From positions 7,564,001-7,628,000 of the forward strand of contig NZ_PJMX01000001.1 of the NCBI RefSeq assembly GCF_002846415.1: a DNA stretch of 64,000 nt, written 5' to 3'. Made by a program: the position numbers and the translations under genes. The DNA comes from Streptomyces sp. TLI_146 (GTDB lineage: Bacteria; Actinomycetota; Actinomycetes; Streptomycetales; Streptomycetaceae). A model generated the notes under the pieces. The model was not told the DNA's origin. It did no database searches and saw only the letters and a list, made by a program, of their open reading frames with translations. Below, piece by piece: positions 63,751-64,000 of the stretch; position 1 is the stretch's first letter; the number at the start of each line of letters is the position of its first letter.

Positions 63751-64000
63751 ATGTCCACACCGATCGGTGGTCCCACACGGGGCTTCTGGATCACACCGGG
63801 TGAAGTCCAGAAGGCCGGCGACTCGGCCCGCAAGGTGGCCAAGGACATCCCCGACGAGATCAAGACCCTGTACACGCCGACGGACGCGGCGGTGGCGGGT
63901 CTCGCCGGATTCGAGACGGCCAAGGCGATCGACGACTGCCTGGAGGCGTGGGCGAAGGCGCTGCGCTCGCTGGCGGGCATGGTCGAGGGGGCGGCGGACG
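63751..64000 (+). CDS. WXG100/ESX-like small protein (partial, N-terminal part)
   Basis: Only 83 codons are visible before the right edge. MSTPIGGPTRGFWITPGEVQKAGDSARKVAKDIPDEIKT then helices with ALRSLAGMVEGAAD resemble type VII (ESX) secretion substrates or chaperone-like partners: short, helical, without signal peptide. The WxG turn is not seen within the visible part, so the family is tentative. AAGGGGGAGGGG precedes the ATG. Confidence 0.55.
   Translation, partial: MSTPIGGPTRGFWITPGEVQKAGDSARKVAKDIPDEIKTLYTPTDAAVAGLAGFETAKAIDDCLEAWAKALRSLAGMVEGAAD

Overview
The window reads as a Streptomyces (or very close actinomycete) chromosome segment. GC content is very high with G/C-biased third positions, GTG and TTG starts are common, genes are often coupled by ATGA/GTGA overlaps, and families typical of the genus appear (XRE-cupin regulators, NB-ARC/TPR STAND proteins, KatG with a divergent Fur regulator, lasso peptide and LanL RiPP genes, an N-terminally extended GAPDH, leaderless promoters). 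No rRNA, tRNA, CRISPR array or insertion sequence was recognised. All calls are by eye from sequence; no database was searched.

Layout. 1-4.2 kb: cell-wall block with a D-Ala-D-Ala carboxypeptidase (cut by the left edge), a class B PBP whose KTG box reads KPG, and a divergent LysR regulator overlapping a signal-less penicillin-recognising serine hydrolase. 4.3-9.6 kb: a betaine-type ABC ATPase with CBS region, an S33 peptidase, a PIG-L deacetylase, an enoyl-CoA hydratase and a dienoyl-CoA-reductase-like SDR. 9.7-19.0 kb: a compact six-gene conflict/defence-like operon: tandem-SLATT membrane protein, NACHT NTPase with LRR-like tail, MoxR ATPase, vWA-like partner, a 966-aa beta-propeller plus catalytically dead GH13 protein, and a TIR protein. 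This is the best candidate for an undescribed system. 19.0-28.2 kb: a leaderless XRE-cupin regulator, a quinone oxidoreductase/two acyl-CoA dehydrogenase operon behind a dyad on its -10, and a complete five-gene oligopeptide ABC importer with an operator-like dyad at the start site. 28.4-34.1 kb: AIM6-like phosphodiesterase, a small membrane protein, an AlkZ/YcaQ-like winged-helix protein, a secreted propeller-like protein, DUF779 and MscS. 34.4-43.8 kb: two RiPP clusters facing each other: a LanL-type lanthipeptide cluster (LuxR regulator, small exported peptide, LanL with all three Zn ligands, 41-aa precursor) and a lasso cluster (A, C, B1, B2, D on the minus strand) with a lagmysin-like core peptide. 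44.2-46.6 kb: an NB-ARC/TPR gene with a frameshift. 46.6-53.4 kb: GT-B-like protein, a 7-bp tandem repeat, L,D-transpeptidase, GAPDH and katG. 53.8-56.2 kb: Fur regulator, then a gene graveyard holding 3' or internal remnants of an aminotransferase, a glycoside hydrolase and a LacI regulator. 56.3-64.0 kb: conserved hypothetical, large subtilisin, HutD, cytosine/purine permease and a WXG100-like gene cut by the right edge.

How the parts work together. In the 9.7-19 kb operon the STAND and MoxR/vWA NTPases look like sensing and switch modules and the SLATT and TIR proteins like membrane and NAD+ effectors, with the propeller/pseudo-amylase as a possible recognition scaffold. The lasso genes make a complete maturation and export pathway; the lanthipeptide cluster has no obvious exporter of its own. 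katG and its divergent Fur gene form a peroxide-response unit. The LysR/serine-hydrolase pair resembles the BlaA/BlaB regulators of Streptomyces cacaoi and may control the divergent PBP gene.
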